From assembly GCA_020726005.1 (NCBI GenBank), contig DYTL01000004.1, forward strand, positions 1 through 20,600: 20,600 bases of DNA. Reading direction: 5' to 3'. Position 1 is the stretch's first letter. The number at the start of each line of letters is the position of its first letter. The notes below the pieces were generated by a model. That model was not told the origin of the DNA. It worked only from the letters and a program-made list of their open reading frames with translations, and ran no database searches. This stretch comes from Microcaldota archaeon. Its GTDB lineage: Archaea > Micrarchaeota > Micrarchaeia > Anstonellales > Bilamarchaeaceae. The position numbers and the translations under genes were made by a program. Below, piece after piece: positions 14,168 through 20,600 of the stretch.

Positions 14168-15553
14168 TTAAATTTCACATTTTTTTCCTTCACGCATAAG
14201 AATTTCCCTCGCGGCTATAAGTCCTGTAATACCAGCAGTAACTATTCCGCCACTCACTCCGGCACCATCTCCTACTGTGAAAAGATTCGTAATTTCTTTA
14301 GTTTCCATTTTTTTAGATACTGTTAATCTTATAGATTTAAATTTGATTTCAGGTCCATAAAGAAGAGTAGTTTCTTCATTAACTCCTGGAATGATTTTTG
14401 CGAGCATATCCAAACCTTCGATTAAATCTTCAAGTATTCTTGCTGGAAGAGCCATACTTAAGTCACCAGGAGTAACATCTTTATTCGTTGGTTCAACATA
14501 ACTATTGTTTATTCTTTCCCAAGTGCTCCTTCTTCCTTTTTTCAAATCGCCTAATCTCTGAAGAATGGCCTTTCCTCCTCCTATGGTGGTAGCTAATTTG
14601 CATACGCTTTCTCCATAAAGAGTAGTATTTTCTACTGGCTCTGTAAGATGCATTCTTACAAGAAACGCAAAATTTGTGTTATTTGAAAATTTATTTTTCA
14701 TGCTGTGTCCATTTACTGAAACGAATTTACCATAATTTTCAGTAATAACAAAACCGCTTGGATTAGTGCAAAATGTTCGTATAAAATCATCATATTTTTT
14801 AGTACGTATATGAAACTTCGGATCCCAATTTATTTCTGTTATTTCTTCCATTACTTCATTAGGAACTTCAACTCTTATACCTATATCAAGCGGACTATAG
14901 TAGTAGGTGAGTTTGAATTTGGTTGCAAGATCGAGCAACCATCTTGAGCCCGCTCTTCCTGGCGCAAGGATAATATAATCTGCATCTAATTTTTCTTCTT
15001 TACCATTTCTTTCTATATTTATTCCATTTATTTTGCTATTGGAAATTAGAATGTCTTTTGCTTTGGTTTTCACCATTATTTTTACTCCAAAATCTTCTAA
15101 TTCCTTTTTTATTCCGCTTACAATTTTTGGAAGAAAATCCGAACCAATATGCTTTTGCTTTATTGGAATGTATTTTATACCTGCACGCATCGCTTTTCTC
15201 ATTAATTCGCGAGCTTTTGGATGGATTTCTGCTTTTTTGTCCATTCCGTGTTTCATAAAAAGTGCGTCAACATAATTTATGAGATTTTCAGCATCGTTTT
15301 TTGAAACAAATTCAAGCATGTTACCTCCAATTTCTGGATTAAGATTTATCTTTCCATCAGAAAAAGTTCCGCTACCTCCCACACCTTGAATATAGTTTGG
15401 TCCTGCGCTCGGACCATTGTTGTTGATGTGCTTTATTCTTTCTGCAACATCTTCGCCCATTTCCACAAGCGTAATATCAAGTCCTTCTTTTGAAAGAAGA
15501 TAAGACGCAAACATCCCTCCTGGTCCTGCTCCAACAACAATTATCTTTGTCAT
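14168..15553 (-). CDS. FAD-dependent dehydrogenase (COG2509 type)
   Basis: 461 residues. The N-terminal dinucleotide-binding fold is plain: GAGPGG (8-13) with Glu31 in TLVEMG to hold the ribose. Then follow VQGVGGSGTFSDGK-like flavoprotein sequence (GVGGSGTFSDGKINLNPE), a middle alpha/beta substrate domain, and the closing FAD motif FTVGDGAGVSGGIVTAGITGLIAA near the C-terminus. This layout fits the uncharacterised FAD dehydrogenases of COG2509, related to but distinct from geranylgeranyl reductases; the substrate is unknown. First gene of a three-gene operon. A TATA-like ATTAAAAC lies 27 bp before the ATG, so the mRNA is probably leaderless. Confidence 0.88.
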   Translation of the reverse strand: MTKIIVVGAGPGGMFASYLLSKEGLDITLVEMGEDVAERIKHINNNGPSAGPNYIQGVGGSGTFSDGKINLNPEIGGNMLEFVSKNDAENLINYVDALFMKHGMDKKAEIHPKARELMRKAMRAGIKYIPIKQKHIGSDFLPKIVSGIKKELEDFGVKIMVKTKAKDILISNSKINGINIERNGKEEKLDADYIILAPGRAGSRWLLDLATKFKLTYYYSPLDIGIRVEVPNEVMEEITEINWDPKFHIRTKKYDDFIRTFCTNPSGFVITENYGKFVSVNGHSMKNKFSNNTNFAFLVRMHLTEPVENTTLYGESVCKLATTIGGGKAILQRLGDLKKGRRSTWERINNSYVEPTNKDVTPGDLSMALPARILEDLIEGLDMLAKIIPGVNEETTLLYGPEIKFKSIRLTVSKKMETKEITNLFTVGDGAGVSGGIVTAGITGLIAAREILMREGKKCEI

Positions 15554-15574
15554 AATTTCAACTTAAAAAAACGT

Positions 15575-15584
15575 AGTTTTAATC
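15575..15584 (-). promoter_or_regulatory. TATA box of the FAD-protein operon
   Basis: GATTAAAACT on the minus strand is centred about 27 bp before the ATG at 15553. The divergent YjbQ-type gene has its own box at 15605-15614, so the two promoters stand back to back in 82 bp. Confidence 0.5.
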
Positions 15585-15604
15585 AAAATTAATTTCGTGT
15601 AATT

Positions 15605-15614
15605 TATTTAAATA
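15605..15614 (+). promoter_or_regulatory. TATA box of the YjbQ-family gene
   Basis: TATTTAAATA, a palindrome, is centred about 26 bp before the ATG at 15636; leaderless transcript predicted. Confidence 0.55.
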
Positions 15615-15635
15615 CTTTATCTTTTCAATTTAATT

Positions 15636-16046
15636 ATGAGATCAAAAACTGAATACCTTGAATTTAATACAAAAAATAAAATAGAATTTATTCTTATCAC
15701 ACACGAAATTGAGAAGATAATTGCGAAAAGCGAAATAAAAGAAGGCATTATCCTTATTAATCCAATGCACATTACCACTGCAGTAATAGTAAATGATAAT
15801 GAAAGCGGACTACTTTCTGATTTTAGAAGAACGCTTGAGCGTCTTGTTCCTTACAATGAAAAATATTCGCATAATATAGGGGAAGACAATGCAGCTGCGC
15901 ATATATGGAGACAATTTATTGGCCATCAAGTTGTAATGGCTATTACAAACGGAAAATTAGATTTGGGCCCTTGGGAACAAATATTTTATTGTGAGTTCGA
16001 CGGACAACGGAGAAAACGCGTTCTTGTAAAAATAATTGGGGAATAA
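15636..16046 (+). CDS. YjbQ/UPF0047 family protein
   Basis: 136 residues, full length. It matches the YjbQ family by HITTAVIVNDNESGLLSDF, the NAAAHIW block, the GHQVVMAITNGKLDLGPWEQI block and the ending EFDGQRRKRVLVKIIGE. The histidines at 45, 79, 89 and 97 lie in conserved positions and probably form the metal or active site. Members show weak thiamine phosphate synthase activity and can complement thiE mutants, but the true role is unsettled. The gene is monocistronic. The 99 bp after it hold a GAGCGCTC palindrome (16093-16100) and nothing else I can name. Confidence 0.93.
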   Translation: MRSKTEYLEFNTKNKIEFILITHEIEKIIAKSEIKEGIILINPMHITTAVIVNDNESGLLSDFRRTLERLVPYNEKYSHNIGEDNAAAHIWRQFIGHQVVMAITNGKLDLGPWEQIFYCEFDGQRRKRVLVKIIGE

Positions 16047-16145
16047 AATCTCCATAATTAACTCTTGAAAACAATAAACTTTTTATTTATGTGAGCGCTC
16101 TGTGTTGAATTTCAGCAAAAAATTAAGATGAACCATTTACTTTCT

Positions 16146-16676
16146 TTATTTTTTATTTCCTATTAATCTATAACCCATTATCTCACGTTTATATTTTGCC
16201 AAATCATTAAAAACACGAGTAAGTTGCGCGCCATCTATAATCTTATTTATTGCCTTTTCTGCATATTCGATTGTATCCAAAGGCGCGATTATTCCAACTG
16301 TCCACCCATATACTAAAATTTTACACTCAGTAGCGATTTCTATTTCGTTTTTCATTTTCCCTTCTTCGCCTATTATGCGTCCCTTTATTCTTTTGAGATT
16401 ATTTTCGCTTTTACATATTTCTTTTAAATCTATAAATTGAAAAGTATATTTTTCATTAAGAAGCTTTTCTGCATCAGAAGGATTGAAACCACGTCCGATT
16501 GAATTTATTACATCTTTAAGAAAGAATTCATCGGTGATTTCGCCGATAATTTCAACATTCCCATCATCATTAATTTTAATGTTTGTTTTTGTGAGTGTTT
16601 CCAATCTTTTTTTGGTTTCGCCATTTATGCCCAAAAGCGCTCCTATGCGCTCAGCTGGAATTTTTATTATTTCCAT
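16146..16676 (-). CDS. Double KH-domain RNA-binding protein (Krr1/Pno1-like)
   Basis: 176 residues with two KH domains. The first (about 1-62) opens IKIPAERIGALLG and has the GxxG loop as GING (16-19). The linker GRGFNPSDAEKLL (61-73) is a hallmark of this archaeal/eukaryotic family. The second domain (about 95-160) has GEEG (103-106) within KGRIIGEEGK. Eukaryotic relatives (Pno1/Dim2, Krr1) act in small-subunit rRNA processing, and a role in ribosome assembly is the natural inference. It begins 4 bp after the stop of the upstream helical-repeat protein, so the two are co-transcribed. In many archaea this gene sits next to the Rio1 kinase; that neighbour is absent here. Confidence 0.93.
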   Translation of the reverse strand: MEIIKIPAERIGALLGINGETKKRLETLTKTNIKINDDGNVEIIGEITDEFFLKDVINSIGRGFNPSDAEKLLNEKYTFQFIDLKEICKSENNLKRIKGRIIGEEGKMKNEIEIATECKILVYGWTVGIIAPLDTIEYAEKAINKIIDGAQLTRVFNDLAKYKREIMGYRLIGNKK

Positions 16677-16680
16677 AACA

Positions 16681-17637
16681 TCATTCTAATAATTTTTCAA
16701 TTTCTTTTTTTAATTCATCATTAAAATGAGTTATTTTTCCGATAAGTTCTTTTAATTTCTTTTTTTTCTCCACTTTAAGCAGTAGTTCCACAATTTCTTC
16801 AATATCATATTTTGTTTTTGCTTTCGCAAGTTTTCCAAGAAGATTAAGTATCAATGTGTCTTTATTATTTTCAAGAATTACGGCAAGACGCATCCTTATT
16901 CCAGCATCTTGTTCATCAGGAAGCAATTCAAGCGCGCGAAAAGCAACTTCATCATTTTTTGCTTTCGCAAATACACCTGCACAAAAATAGCGTGCATCAT
17001 CGTCCCAGTCATCCAAAAGATCCATAAATGTATCTTTTACTTCAGCATCATCAAACACAAGCTCAGCAAGTGCAGATAACGCATTCATTCTTCCGATTCC
17101 TTCTCCATCATTTGCAATTCCTATCAAATCATTTTTAAATAAAACGAATAACTTTTTGTTGTCTATTCCAACAAGCAACGCACAAGTTTCATCGTTTCTT
17201 TCATCTTCAAATTTTTTCTTTATTACTTCGATAATTTGAGTTTGATATCCTTTATTTATAGCAGTTGTAAACGCAATCGTAAACGATATTGGGTATCCTT
17301 TTACTCTATCATATAAATCTGTTATCATCTTATTTATCATGTCATGCCATTTTAATTGGAATGCAAGCATCAGCATTGCCTGCGCTATAAGCTGTACGCT
17401 CATTATTATACCACTATTCTCGGAACTTTTCAATATTCCAATCCCTATAGAATATATATTTCCGCGTTCACTTTCAAGTTTGGAAAGCATTTCTGCTGCG
17501 TTAGGATCTTTCGTTCCATAAGCAAGCATTATTTCATTGAATTTATCTTTTAGGTTCGTATCGGTTTCGCGGAAGTATTTTCCATAGGATGGTTTTATCT
17601 GAGTTTCATCAGGAACTTGTTCTTTTTCATCGCGCAT
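16681..17637 (-). CDS. Uncharacterised helical-repeat (HEAT-like) protein
   Basis: 318 residues, almost wholly helical and acidic, with no membrane segment. Residues about 180-300 form repeated pairs of helices with patterns such as MNALSALAELVFDDAEVKDTF, ARYFCAGVFAKAKNDEVA and IRMRLAVILENNKDTL, which resemble degenerate HEAT repeats. A helical hydrophobic stretch, MSVQLIAQAMLMLAFQL (79-95), is probably buried rather than a membrane span. The C-terminus is a Lys/Glu-rich helix. The start is supported by a TATA box 26 bp upstream. It is the first gene of a two-gene unit with the KH protein, so a role as a scaffold in RNA or ribosome work is possible but unproven. Confidence 0.82.
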   Translation of the reverse strand: MRDEKEQVPDETQIKPSYGKYFRETDTNLKDKFNEIMLAYGTKDPNAAEMLSKLESERGNIYSIGIGILKSSENSGIIMSVQLIAQAMLMLAFQLKWHDMINKMITDLYDRVKGYPISFTIAFTTAINKGYQTQIIEVIKKKFEDERNDETCALLVGIDNKKLFVLFKNDLIGIANDGEGIGRMNALSALAELVFDDAEVKDTFMDLLDDWDDDARYFCAGVFAKAKNDEVAFRALELLPDEQDAGIRMRLAVILENNKDTLILNLLGKLAKAKTKYDIEEIVELLLKVEKKKKLKELIGKITHFNDELKKEIEKLLE

Positions 17638-17658
17638 GTAATCATTATTGTAATATAA

Positions 17659-17667
17659 ATTTTAAAA
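17659..17667 (-). promoter_or_regulatory. TATA box of the helical-repeat/KH operon
   Basis: TTTTAAAAT on the minus strand is centred about 26 bp before the ATG at 17637. It is separated by about 60 bp from the divergent carA box. Confidence 0.5.
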
Positions 17668-17726
17668 ACTAATGCAAATTCCAATACAAATACAAAAATT
17701 GATGCAGAGCCACAAAAACCAAATTG

Positions 17727-17735
17727 TTTATAAAT
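17727..17735 (+). promoter_or_regulatory. TATA box of carA
   Basis: TTTATAAAT is centred about 33 bp before the ATG at 17764, so the transcript would have at most a few leader bases. Confidence 0.5.
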
Positions 17736-17763
17736 TTTCTTAGAAAAATATACTTCTGATTCT

Positions 17764-18825
17764 ATGGAAGATAAAAAAGGAATACTTATTTTAAGTGACG
17801 GAACAGTTATTTTAGGGAAATGTTTTGGCGCGTCTGCAATCAGAACTGGCGAACTTGTTTTCAACACCGCAATGCAAGGGTATCAAGAAGGTCTTACAGA
17901 TCCGAGCTATGCAGGGCAGATTCTTCTTTCCACTTACCCGCTTATTGGAAATTACGGAATTAACAATTACTCATTTGAAAGCAAAAAGATTCATGCTGAA
18001 GGTTATGTAATTAAAGAACTTTGCAAAGAACCGGAACATCAGGATTGTATAAAAAACTTAGAAGAGTTTTTGAAGGAAAACGAAAGACCTGGGATTTACG
18101 GAATAGATACGCGGTTTTTAGTGCGTAAAATACGCACACATGGAGTAATACCTGCAATAATTACAGTAAGCGAAGAACCACTTAATATAAAATACTTACT
18201 TGAAAATTTAAAATTCAATTACGCGCAAATTGATTTTATAAAAAATATTACAGTAAAAAAACCGGAAATTTATGGAGATGGAAGAAAAAAAATTGTGCTT
18301 ATAGATTACGGCGCGAAACACAACATAATAAACGAATTAATTAAGCGCGATATAAAAGTTATAATGGTTTCAGCATTCGAAGAATTGGAAAAAATAAAGG
18401 AATTTGAACCAGATGGAATAATGCTTTCAAACGGTCCAGGCAATCCTGCAATTCTTGAATATGCACACAAAATAATATGCACATTGAGAGATTACCCTAT
18501 GTTTGGAATTTGCTTAGGTCATCAACTAATTTCGCATGCACTTGGAGGCAATACTTATAAACTTAAATTCGGACACCGAGGAGTGAACCATCCTGTTATA
18601 AATTTAAAAGACAATCGCGTTCGCATAACTACTCAGAATCATGGATTTGCAGTTGGCAAAACCCCGAAAGATTTTGAAATTACCGAGAAAAACGCGAACG
18701 ACGGAAGCATTGAAGGAATGGAATGTTACGATGGGCATATCTTTTGTGTACAATACCATCCGGAATCAGCGCCAGGACCTAATGATACAAAATATTTATT
18801 TGATAGATTTGCAAAAATGTTATAA
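17764..18825 (+). CDS. carA: Carbamoyl-phosphate synthase small subunit
   Basis: 353 residues, full length. It hydrolyses glutamine and feeds ammonia to the large subunit CarB to make carbamoyl phosphate for arginine and pyrimidines. The N-terminal domain carries GELVFNTAMQGYQEGLTDPSYAGQI and IYGIDTR; the amidotransferase domain has LSNGPGNP, the nucleophile Cys250 in GICLGHQ, and His332/Glu334 in VQYHPES. All catalytic residues are present. No carB is seen in the window; the next gene is a pseudogene and then a carbamoyltransferase-like gene, so the large subunit must be elsewhere if the complex is made. Confidence 0.96.
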   Translation: MEDKKGILILSDGTVILGKCFGASAIRTGELVFNTAMQGYQEGLTDPSYAGQILLSTYPLIGNYGINNYSFESKKIHAEGYVIKELCKEPEHQDCIKNLEEFLKENERPGIYGIDTRFLVRKIRTHGVIPAIITVSEEPLNIKYLLENLKFNYAQIDFIKNITVKKPEIYGDGRKKIVLIDYGAKHNIINELIKRDIKVIMVSAFEELEKIKEFEPDGIMLSNGPGNPAILEYAHKIICTLRDYPMFGICLGHQLISHALGGNTYKLKFGHRGVNHPVINLKDNRVRITTQNHGFAVGKTPKDFEITEKNANDGSIEGMECYDGHIFCVQYHPESAPGPNDTKYLFDRFAKML

Positions 18826-18826
18826 A

Positions 18827-18835
18827 TTTTTAAAA
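18827..18835 (+). promoter_or_regulatory. TATA box in front of the interrupted gene
   Basis: TTTTTAAAA is centred 26 bp before the ATG at 18857, the same geometry as the leaderless genes here. The promoter thus seems intact although the gene is interrupted. Confidence 0.45.
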
Positions 18836-18856
18836 CCTTTCGGTTCTTGATAACAT

Positions 18857-19177
18857 ATGGTTTCACACAAAATACATTCGAGATACATAGAAATATTGAA
18901 CAAAATAAAGAAGCTACCACTTTTTGAAAAAATTTTTACTGATAGACCTTTGTCAAAAATATTCAATAATGCTCAAATAACTTAGAATCAGGTTTCAAAC
19001 TGGACTCCACCTCATTCTCTGAGTGAAAAGATAAAAAGTATACTTAAGCTTAAAGATGATATTGTAATAACAGAAACACATCTAAAGAGAATAGAACTAT
19101 ATAAGCCCGATTATATTCCTAAATGGGTAGATTGGTTTTTATGTAAACTTTATCATATACTTTTTTTGAGCATCTAA
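18857..19177 (+). pseudogene. Interrupted gene: 106-codon frame broken by one in-frame TAG
   Basis: From the ATG at 18857 a single frame runs to a TAA at 19175-19177, interrupted once by TAG at 18983-18985 (codon 43). Before the stop it reads MVSHKIHSRYIEILNKIKK and ends NNAQIT; after it, NQVSNWTPPHSLSEKIKS, then a Lys/Glu/Ile-rich region and an aromatic end, KWVDWFLCKLYHILF. Composition is protein-like on both sides, so this is best read as a gene lost by a point mutation (for example TGG to TAG). Alternatives are two short ORFs or TAG recoding as pyrrolysine; no pylT or pylS is visible here to support the latter. The family is not recognised. It retains a promoter at the right distance. Confidence 0.55.
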
Positions 19178-19400
19178 GTTCTCATCTTCTTAGGCACATG
19201 TAAGTCAATAAATTTTCATCTCCATCGTAAAATTAATCAATAGTATCTAAATGGGAAGGAATATTGTATGAAATAACTCCATAATATTTACCCAGGAACC
19301 AAAGCATCTTTTATTGAAACGGTCTAACTAATGCTACTTATTTCAATATGGAGATACCTTTATATCTTTTTGTTATTAACATAATAATATTATAAACAAA
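19178..19400. other. AT-rich intergenic stretch without a recognised gene
   Basis: This stretch between the interrupted gene and the carbamoyltransferase promoter is AT-rich with frequent stops in all frames. I see no RNA gene, repeat or inverted repeat of note. It may be further remains of the lost gene. Confidence 0.5.
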
Positions 19401-19410
19401 TATATAAAAA
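19401..19410 (+). promoter_or_regulatory. TATA box of the carbamoyltransferase gene
   Basis: TATATAAAAA predicts a start near 19430 and a leader of about 45-50 nt before the ATG at 19479. The leader holds a small hairpin, CCGAA-GAATA-TTCGG (19446-19460), directly before the ribosome binding region. Confidence 0.4.
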
Positions 19411-19478
19411 TCGTATAAGTATGCAATTTATGCTCATAAGAATTACCGAAGAATATTCGGGAAGTGAGGCCTGTGAAA

Positions 19479-20327
19479 ATGAAAAATTTTTTATCCATAA
19501 ATGATTTGAAAAAAGAAGAAATAGAAAAAATATTTGAAATGATTGAAAAACTCAAAGATGAAATATTTTTTCCAAAATCTCAGTCTGCAGGGCTTCTTTT
19601 TGATAGACCAAGTACAAGAACGCGTGTTTCATTTGAAGTTGCGCTTAGACAACTCGGAATGCATCCAATTTATTTGGATTATGTGTTTTCCCAGCTTGCA
19701 AGAGGAGAAAAAATAGAAGATACAGGAAAAGTGCTTAGTTCCTATGTTAATATAATAATTACGCGATTACACAAACACGAAATGCTTCAAAGTCTTGCGT
19801 CTTCTTCGTCAGTACCTGTAATAAATGCAGCTACGGATATTGAGCATCCGTGTCAAATACTTGGCGATCTTTACACACTAAAGCAACATGACTTTTTGAA
19901 AAAAGAAACAAAAATTGCATACTTAGGAAATCCTTTAAGTAATGTTGCAAATTCGCTTCTTGCAGGCGCGGAAAAATTTGGATTGGAAATTATTTTTATT
20001 TCCCCAAAAGGGTATTATCCAAATCCGGAATATGGAAAAAATGCAAATGTTCTCAATGATTTTAATGTTAATGTAGATGCTGTATATGTAAGCACATTTG
20101 ATATAAACGAGGATGAATTAAAAAAATTCCTTCCCTATCAATTAGATTCCGTACGAATGAAAGAATTAGGTGCGAAATTTTTCATGCATCCGCTTCCTGC
20201 ATTTAGAGGAATAGAGATAAGCAATGATGTTTTGGATTCGAAATATTCGCTTGCATGGGAACAAGCAAAAAATAAAGTTGCGGTGCAGAAAGCGCTGATA
20301 GTGTATCTTTTAAATGAGTCTTTCTAA
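19479..20327 (+). CDS. argF: Ornithine-carbamoyltransferase-like protein, substrate uncertain
   Basis: 282 residues from the ATG at 19479, where the protein opens MKNFLSINDL as OTCs do, with GAGG 9 nt upstream; an in-frame GTG at 19464 is an alternative. OTCs transfer the carbamoyl group to ornithine to give citrulline. The carbamoyl-phosphate site is present: STRTR (45-49) and HPCQ (123-126), with PVINAATD before it. Three OTC hallmarks differ: the ornithine-binding HCLP motif is HPLP (237-240), as in aspartate carbamoyltransferases; the SMG loop is VSTFD (204-208); and the C-terminal ENRLHAQ is KNKVAVQ (264-270). The protein is also about 25 residues shorter than usual. Overall it is closer to OTC than to aspartate carbamoyltransferase, but ornithine may not be its substrate. 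argF is a family-level symbol only. Confidence 0.8.
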   Translation: MKNFLSINDLKKEEIEKIFEMIEKLKDEIFFPKSQSAGLLFDRPSTRTRVSFEVALRQLGMHPIYLDYVFSQLARGEKIEDTGKVLSSYVNIIITRLHKHEMLQSLASSSSVPVINAATDIEHPCQILGDLYTLKQHDFLKKETKIAYLGNPLSNVANSLLAGAEKFGLEIIFISPKGYYPNPEYGKNANVLNDFNVNVDAVYVSTFDINEDELKKFLPYQLDSVRMKELGAKFFMHPLPAFRGIEISNDVLDSKYSLAWEQAKNKVAVQKALIVYLLNESF

Positions 20328-20350
20328 TTTTCTGAACATGCTCGAAAAAC

Positions 20351-20600
20351 TTAAAATTTTTCAATAACCCTTTTAATTGGTGATGGTTTTATCTCTTTTC
20401 GCGTACGCGGAGTTAGGAAGCCCTGGTCTGGGTTAATATTGCTAGAAAGATTCTTAATAGTTCGTCTAATTATATTCTTTACTTTACGATTTTGTTCTGT
20501 TTCATGTGCGTCCTTTAAAGCCTCGCGTATTGTTTCGTTAACTTTTGGATCTGTTTTTCTTATTTTTCCAAGAGCTTTAACAGCAGCCTTGCGCACAATC
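20351..20600 (-). CDS. C-terminal part of a HEAT-repeat protein, 5' end beyond the window
   Basis: The frame continues through the right edge (the GTG at 20596 is a valine inside a repeat, not a start). The visible 82 residues include one clear HEAT/PBS-lyase-type unit, VRKAAVKALGKI, followed by a second helix pair ending in IIRRTIKNLSS. A basic, Pro-containing tail, TPRTRKEIKPSPIKRVIEKF, closes the protein. HEAT proteins of this type act as scaffolds; no specific partner can be inferred. It converges on the carbamoyltransferase gene with a 23-bp gap. Confidence 0.75.
   Translation of the reverse strand, partial: IVRKAAVKALGKIRKTDPKVNETIREALKDAHETEQNRKVKNIIRRTIKNLSSNINPDQGFLTPRTRKEIKPSPIKRVIEKF

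Noticed and set aside
17595..17867. Minus-strand 90-codon frame across the carA start
   Set aside because: Overlaps carA and the helical-repeat gene antisense and spans both promoters; composition is not protein-like.
19446..19460. CCGAA/TTCGG hairpin before the carbamoyltransferase as a riboswitch
   Set aside because: A single 5-bp stem is too small to support a riboswitch call; noted only as a leader feature.
11289..20417. 12-bp inverted match (CCTAACTCCGCG) between 11289-11300 and 20406-20417
   Set aside because: Matches of this length are expected by chance in a 20-kb window and nothing else around the two sites agrees.

Overview
The window looks like chromosomal DNA of a low-GC archaeon, most likely a small-genome (DPANN-type) or related lineage; the exact phylum cannot be fixed from sequence alone. 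Three things point to Archaea. Most first genes of transcription units have a TATA-like box centred about 25-28 bp before the start codon, which predicts leaderless mRNAs, while genes inside operons often carry AGG/AGGTG-type ribosome binding sites. There are archaeal-type genes: mevalonate kinase, a Krr1/Pno1-like double-KH protein and a COG2509-type FAD protein. A 5S rRNA gene stands alone with its own TATA box.

Layout. 1-2725: the tail of a possible Cys-pair protein, a TPR-like protein, then (minus strand) ribose-5-phosphate isomerase A behind a VTT/DedA-like membrane protein. 2726-3237: tRNA-Ala(UGC), followed by two perfect 69-bp tandem units that each repeat the tRNA 3' end and look like truncated tRNA-Ala minihelices, then a copy of a 50-bp dispersed repeat. 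3238-4830: CTP synthase. 5068-10734 (minus): a compact trpE-G-D-C-B-A operon with 4-8 bp overlaps or a 2-bp gap; trpF is absent. 10735-11800: a candidate trp operator, a 47-codon gene with a hairpin upstream, 5S rRNA, a short or decayed ORF and the third 50-bp repeat. 11800-15553 (minus): mevalonate kinase, an MgtC-type membrane protein, an unknown protein and an FAD oxidoreductase. 15636-17637: a YjbQ-family protein and, on the minus strand, a helical-repeat-like protein with the double-KH protein. 17764-20600: carA, a pseudogene split by an in-frame TAG, an ornithine-carbamoyltransferase-like protein with altered signature residues, and the tail of a HEAT-repeat protein.

Metabolic logic. 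The operon converts chorismate to tryptophan except for the TrpF step. PyrG and CarA belong to pyrimidine/arginine metabolism together with the carbamoyltransferase, RpiA supplies ribose phosphate, and mevalonate kinase serves archaeal lipid synthesis. The most unusual items are the tandem tRNA-Ala-derived units, the 50-bp repeat whose variants are mostly silent in one reading frame, the missing trpF, and the atypical carbamoyltransferase.
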